A DNA stretch of 64,000 nt from Paraburkholderia diazotrophica (lineage in GTDB: Bacteria > Pseudomonadota > Gammaproteobacteria > Burkholderiales > Burkholderiaceae), in the NCBI RefSeq assembly GCF_900108945.1, contig NZ_FNYE01000024.1:1-64000 (forward strand), in the 5' to 3' direction. The notes under the pieces were generated by a model that saw nothing but the letters and a program-made list of their open reading frames with translations, was not told the DNA's origin and made no database searches. How positions within the stretch are numbered: position 1 is the first letter of the stretch; each line of letters begins with the position of its first letter. Made by a program: the position numbers and the translations under genes. Below, in pieces: positions 60,866 through 64,000 of this stretch.

Positions 60866-61443
60866 GCGAGCCCGAGATTGGATAGCCGTTCGCTCAATGC
60901 CGCGCGCAATTCGTCGAGCGAGCGCGCGACGGTCGTGTGCTCGACGCGCGCAAGCCGTTCGACGTTTTCCAGTTCGAGCGCTCGCGGCCGCACTTCGACC
61001 CACTCGTGCGGGCTTTGCGTGATGACGCTCGGCTCGGTGTCGCATGCGAAAACGATGCCCGGCACGCACTGCTTGCCCGCTTGCGCGTAGAGATTGGTCG
61101 GCAACGTGTCGGAGATGCCGAGCGCGCATTTGGCGACCGTGTTGCTGGTCGCGGGCGCGATCACGACGGTGTGATAGAAGCCCTCGTACAGCATGCCGAC
61201 GGGCACGCTGCTCGCGCTGTTGTCGCGCATCACGCGAAAGTGCTCGCGCAGCTTCGGCACGGGCCAGCCGTAGAGCGGCAGCACTTCTTCGCCGGCCGCC
61301 GACAGAAACAGATCGACGCCCGGCAGCGCGAGCGCCACGTCGATCGATTCTTCGAGCATATGGCCCGAGCCCGTGATGCACCACGCAAAGCGCGCGTCGG
61401 GGCGGAATTCGCCGGGGCGGCGGGCGGGCGACGGTGCATTCAT
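60844..61443 (-). CDS. Flavoprotein of dihydromethanopterin reductase (DmrB/AfpA) type
   Basis: A 199-residue flavin protein. FAWCITGSGHMLEESIDVAL starts the flavin-binding fold, with VVIAPATSNTVAKCALGISDTL as the typical phosphopantothenoylcysteine-decarboxylase-like flavin loop and a central Cys region (KQCVPGIVFACDTEP). In archaea and methylotrophs this group reduces dihydromethanopterin to H4MPT, the last step of cofactor synthesis. The ATG at 61443 is chosen; a GTG six codons upstream is possible. Paired with the DUF6513 gene. Confidence 0.83.
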   Translation of the reverse strand: MNAPSPARRPGEFRPDARFAWCITGSGHMLEESIDVALALPGVDLFLSAAGEEVLPLYGWPVPKLREHFRVMRDNSASSVPVGMLYEGFYHTVVIAPATSNTVAKCALGISDTLPTNLYAQAGKQCVPGIVFACDTEPSVITQSPHEWVEVRPRALELENVERLARVEHTTVARSLDELRAALSERLSNLGLAWNTSSS

Positions 61444-61474
61444 GCGTAATTTACATGCCACTCATACATGCCGC

Positions 61475-63619
61475 TCATGCGCCGGGCGCAACATCCGTCG
61501 GAGACGGCGAGCCGTCGTGCGAAAGCCGGATATGCAACCTGTGCATCTTCCGGTACAACGTGTTGCGGCTGATGCCGAGCGTCTTCGCGACGTTGCTCAC
61601 GTTCCAGCGATGCTCATCGAGCATCGCAAGCACCGTTTCGCGCTCCTTGATCTGGATTGCGTTGAGCGCGGACAGATCGGTGTCGTCGTCGAACGGCGGC
61701 GCGGGCGCGCGTGCAGGTCCACCGAGCGCGGGAGCCCCTGCGCGCGGATACGCGGCGTTGTTGCCGCCGCTGTTACCACTGTTGTTACCGCCGTTGCCGT
61801 TGATCTCGCCGACGATCTCCGCCGGCAGATGCGCGCATCGGATCTCCGGCCCGTCGCACAGCGCGATCGCCATTTGCAGCACGTGCCGCAATTGCCGGAT
61901 GTTGCCGGGCCACGCGTAATTGAGCAGCACGTGGCGCGCTTCGGCGCTGAGTTCGGGCGGATCGTCGGATTCGCTTTCCAGCAGATGATGAACGAGCGGC
62001 AGCAAATCGGCGCGCTCGCACAGCGGCGGCAGATTGATTTCGATGCCATTCAGGCGGTAATACAGGTCTTCGCGGAAGAGCCCGCGCTGCACGAGATCGA
62101 GCAGATTGCGGTGGCTCGCGCTGATCAGCTGGAAGTCGACCTTGATCGTCGTTTCCGCGCCGAGCGGCGTCACCTCGTGCTCTTCCAGCACGCGCAGCAG
62201 ACGCGCCTGCAAGGCCATCGGCATGTCGCCGATCTCGTCGAGGAACAGCGTGCCGTTGTTCGCCTGCACGATCTTGCCGCGCCGTCCTTCACGCTGCGCG
62301 CCCGTGAACGCGCCCGCGCGATAGCCGAACAGCTCGCTTTCGATCAGTGTTTCCGGCAGCGACGCGCAGTTCACCGCGACGAAGCTGCCCGCCGCGTTCG
62401 GGCTGATGCTATGCAGCGCATTCGCGAACACTTCCTTGCCCGTGCCCGTCTGCCCTCTGAGGATGATCGGGATTTTCCGCTGGATCACGCGCGCGGCCAG
62501 CTGGCTCTGCGCAGCCATGCGCGGATCGCCGAATTCCAGATGCGACAGCTTGTCGAGTCCCGCTGCGGCGGGTTTCGCGTCGCGTGCGTCGCGCGTGCTC
62601 TTCGTGCGCGCACTGCGGTTGATCGACACGTCGCTCCATGGCCCGCGCGCGAGGCTCGTCGTTGTATGATTCGCGCCCGCGAACGTGGTGGCGTCGCGCG
62701 GTGTCTGCGCGATCAGGAAGAAGCGGTTGTTCGCATGCGCGCTGTACACGGTAATCGGATGGAACGAGCCGCGTATGCTGCGCGCGATCATGTCTTCGAG
62801 CGTCGCGCTGAACGCTTCTTCGATGCGCTTGCCGCACAGCTGATCGGGCGAGCGCAGATCGAGCTGGAACAGCGCGCTGCGATTGGCCGCGAGCACGACG
62901 CCTTCGTCGTCGACGGCGAGCTTGCCCGCGTGCAGCGTGCCGACGAACTCGGGACGGCTATGAAAGTGGACCGTGTTCGCGCGGCGGTAGCGCGAGTCGA
63001 TCAGCCGGTTCTCGATCATCTGCCGCGACATGCCGACGAGAACGAGCGAATGCTGTTGCAGCATCTTCGAGCGGCTCGTCACGTCGAGCACGCCGACTAT
63101 CGAGCCGCGTTCGTCGAAGATGGGCGCAGCCGAGCAGGTGAGCGACGTGTAGCGCGGATAGAAATGTTCGTGCTGGTAGACGGCGAGGCATTCGCGCTCG
63201 GTGAGGCACGTGCCCATGCCGTTCGTGCCCGCCTCGCGCTCGCTCCAGACGGCGCCCGCGCGCAGTCCGTCGGCGGCGACCGTCTCGCCGAACGGCACCG
63301 ACGAAACCTGATGGACGATCACGCCGTTCGCATCGACGAGGATCACGGCCAGTTCCGGGTCGGCGAGCTGCTGATAGAGCGTCGTCATTTCCAGCTTCGA
63401 GCAGGCGATCAGATCGCCCGCTGCTTCGCGGGCCATGCTCAGTTCGTGCTCGGTGAGCACGGGCGGCATCACGAAACGTCCGGGGTCCAGGCCGAATTCG
63501 ACGAGGCAGCGCGTCCACGACTGCGCCACAGACGGGCTCATCGAACACGTGGCAGGCTTGTTGTTGACGATGTTCAGTACATCCCGGACGTGCGAATCTA
63601 TGTCAACGAGCGATGACAT
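61475..63619 (-). CDS. Sigma-54-dependent transcription activator (AcoR-like)
   Basis: About 714 residues. A GAF-type sensor domain (about 80-230: SEREAGTNGMGTCL, VGVLDVTSRSKML) is followed by a PAS-like region, then the AAA+ domain with Walker A RGQTGTGKEVFA, the sigma-54 contact loop GAFTGA, Walker B GTLFLDEIGD and a C-terminal Fis-type helix-turn-helix (WNVSNVAKTLGISRNTLYRK). The ATG at 63619 has GGAGACGCCCCTG upstream; a GTG at 63784 would add 55 basic residues. AcoR-like proteins activate alcohol, aldehyde or acetoin genes. A gene starting at 63977 on the other strand is a likely target. Confidence 0.9.
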   Translation of the reverse strand: MSSLVDIDSHVRDVLNIVNNKPATCSMSPSVAQSWTRCLVEFGLDPGRFVMPPVLTEHELSMAREAAGDLIACSKLEMTTLYQQLADPELAVILVDANGVIVHQVSSVPFGETVAADGLRAGAVWSEREAGTNGMGTCLTERECLAVYQHEHFYPRYTSLTCSAAPIFDERGSIVGVLDVTSRSKMLQQHSLVLVGMSRQMIENRLIDSRYRRANTVHFHSRPEFVGTLHAGKLAVDDEGVVLAANRSALFQLDLRSPDQLCGKRIEEAFSATLEDMIARSIRGSFHPITVYSAHANNRFFLIAQTPRDATTFAGANHTTTSLARGPWSDVSINRSARTKSTRDARDAKPAAAGLDKLSHLEFGDPRMAAQSQLAARVIQRKIPIILRGQTGTGKEVFANALHSISPNAAGSFVAVNCASLPETLIESELFGYRAGAFTGAQREGRRGKIVQANNGTLFLDEIGDMPMALQARLLRVLEEHEVTPLGAETTIKVDFQLISASHRNLLDLVQRGLFREDLYYRLNGIEINLPPLCERADLLPLVHHLLESESDDPPELSAEARHVLLNYAWPGNIRQLRHVLQMAIALCDGPEIRCAHLPAEIVGEINGNGGNNSGNSGGNNAAYPRAGAPALGGPARAPAPPFDDDTDLSALNAIQIKERETVLAMLDEHRWNVSNVAKTLGISRNTLYRKMHRLHIRLSHDGSPSPTDVAPGA

Positions 63620-63976
63620 CAGGGGCGTCTCCGATGCGTCCGGCTCGATATCCGCTTCGACATGTCGAGGCGCGACGGCCGGCGCTGTATGTAAGTGTTT
63701 CCCCGTGTACTTCCGATGTGCCGCGCGTCTGTCGCGCGCTTGGATGAACCGCTTGATATGTCGCTTGAATGCGTTCAACAGCACTCAGCAATCACTCTAC
63801 AACCCGTGTCGCGATACATCAATAAATAGTCGTACCAGTATGCGCCAGTGCGCGTGCTTTTTGCTTGGGATGACCGGCCGGGTTTTCCTGCATCGAAGGT
63901 CGATCGGACCCGGCAACGCGCCGCGGCGCTGCGCGCGGCTTCATCAACGACGATGCGCCCACGGTGGAGCACCTAC

Positions 63977-64000
63977 ATGGACCGTTTCAATCCAGCCAGC
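63977..64000 (+). CDS. Start of a divergent gene, cut by window end
   Basis: ATG at 63977 follows GGTGGAGCACCTAC and opens MDRFNPAS before the window ends. It diverges from the sigma-54 activator across about 360 bases. Eight codons do not allow identification. A weak sigma-54-like element (GCGCGTGC..TTGCT) lies near 63850-63865, but one of the two invariant guanines is missing. Confidence 0.4.

Noticed and set aside
63850..63865. Sigma-54 promoter for the gene at the right edge
   Set aside because: TTGCT at the -12 side is fine, but the -24 side reads GCGCGTG with one of the two invariant G residues missing, so it cannot be claimed.
1..64000. tRNA, rRNA and insertion sequences
   Set aside because: I looked for cloverleaf arms with GGTTCGA-type loops, rRNA signatures and transposase motifs by eye and found none. 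A covariance-model scan could still reveal small RNAs.

Overview
The window looks like a high-GC chromosomal or chromid segment from Burkholderiales, most likely a Paraburkholderia-type soil bacterium. That placement is an inference from codon use, the family mix (DUF4148, a pdhA/pdhB/E2 set, DUF1275, ChrA) and the pairing of PQQ synthesis with a tetrahydromethanopterin (H4MPT) C1 pathway. No rRNA, tRNA, CRISPR array or insertion sequence was recognised.

Layout. 1-2.4 kb: the end of an amino acid permease, then two DUF190 genes framed by two fluoride riboswitches. 2.4-4.6 kb: a ribbon-helix-helix protein, a small unknown protein, a DUF1275 membrane protein and a spacer with a perfect inverted repeat. 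4.6-11.8 kb: a six-gene hydrogenase-4-like (hyf) membrane complex whose large subunit has lost the nickel ligands. 11.8-21.2 kb: a zinc alcohol dehydrogenase, a pyruvate-dehydrogenase-type E1a/E1b/E2 operon, a methyltransferase, an HtrA protease and a chromate transporter. 21.3-28.5 kb: a LuxR regulator fused to a cyclic-nucleotide domain, a class III nucleotide cyclase, a vanadium-haloperoxidase/PAP2-type protein, a subtilase and a small DUF4148 protein.

28.8-49.1 kb is the methylotrophy core. A TonB-dependent receptor and a histidine kinase diverge from a twin operator. A ten-gene minus-strand run carries fhcB-fhcA-fhcD-fhcC, cytochrome b561, pqqB-pqqC-pqqD-pqqE and a LuxR response regulator. 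Upstream lie a HisA-like gene, a methylofuran-synthesis set (mfnD, mfnF, mfnE, mfnB) and DUF447. The 24-codon pqqA was found alone, about 12 kb from pqqBCDE, next to a pair of inverted ~0.4 kb intergenic repeats.

49.6-52.4 kb is a decayed Calvin-cycle operon: an internally deleted cbbX, an fructose-bisphosphatase with a destroyed metal motif, and an intact-looking phosphoribulokinase. 52.6-59.4 kb is an orphan type VI secretion cargo module (VgrG, a multidomain cell-wall effector, a secreted immunity candidate, a second small gene, PAAR) with a clear AT-rich stretch over the effector tail and immunity genes. 59.5-64 kb returns to H4MPT-linked genes (DUF6513 pterin-binding protein, flavoprotein) and a sigma-54 activator that faces a gene starting at the window edge.

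Working model (inference): PQQ alcohol dehydrogenases encoded elsewhere make formaldehyde, the H4MPT/methylofuran enzymes oxidise it to formate, and the neighbouring two-component system and receptor tune PQQ supply. The Calvin-cycle remnant suggests a former autotrophic outlet for C1 carbon at this locus.
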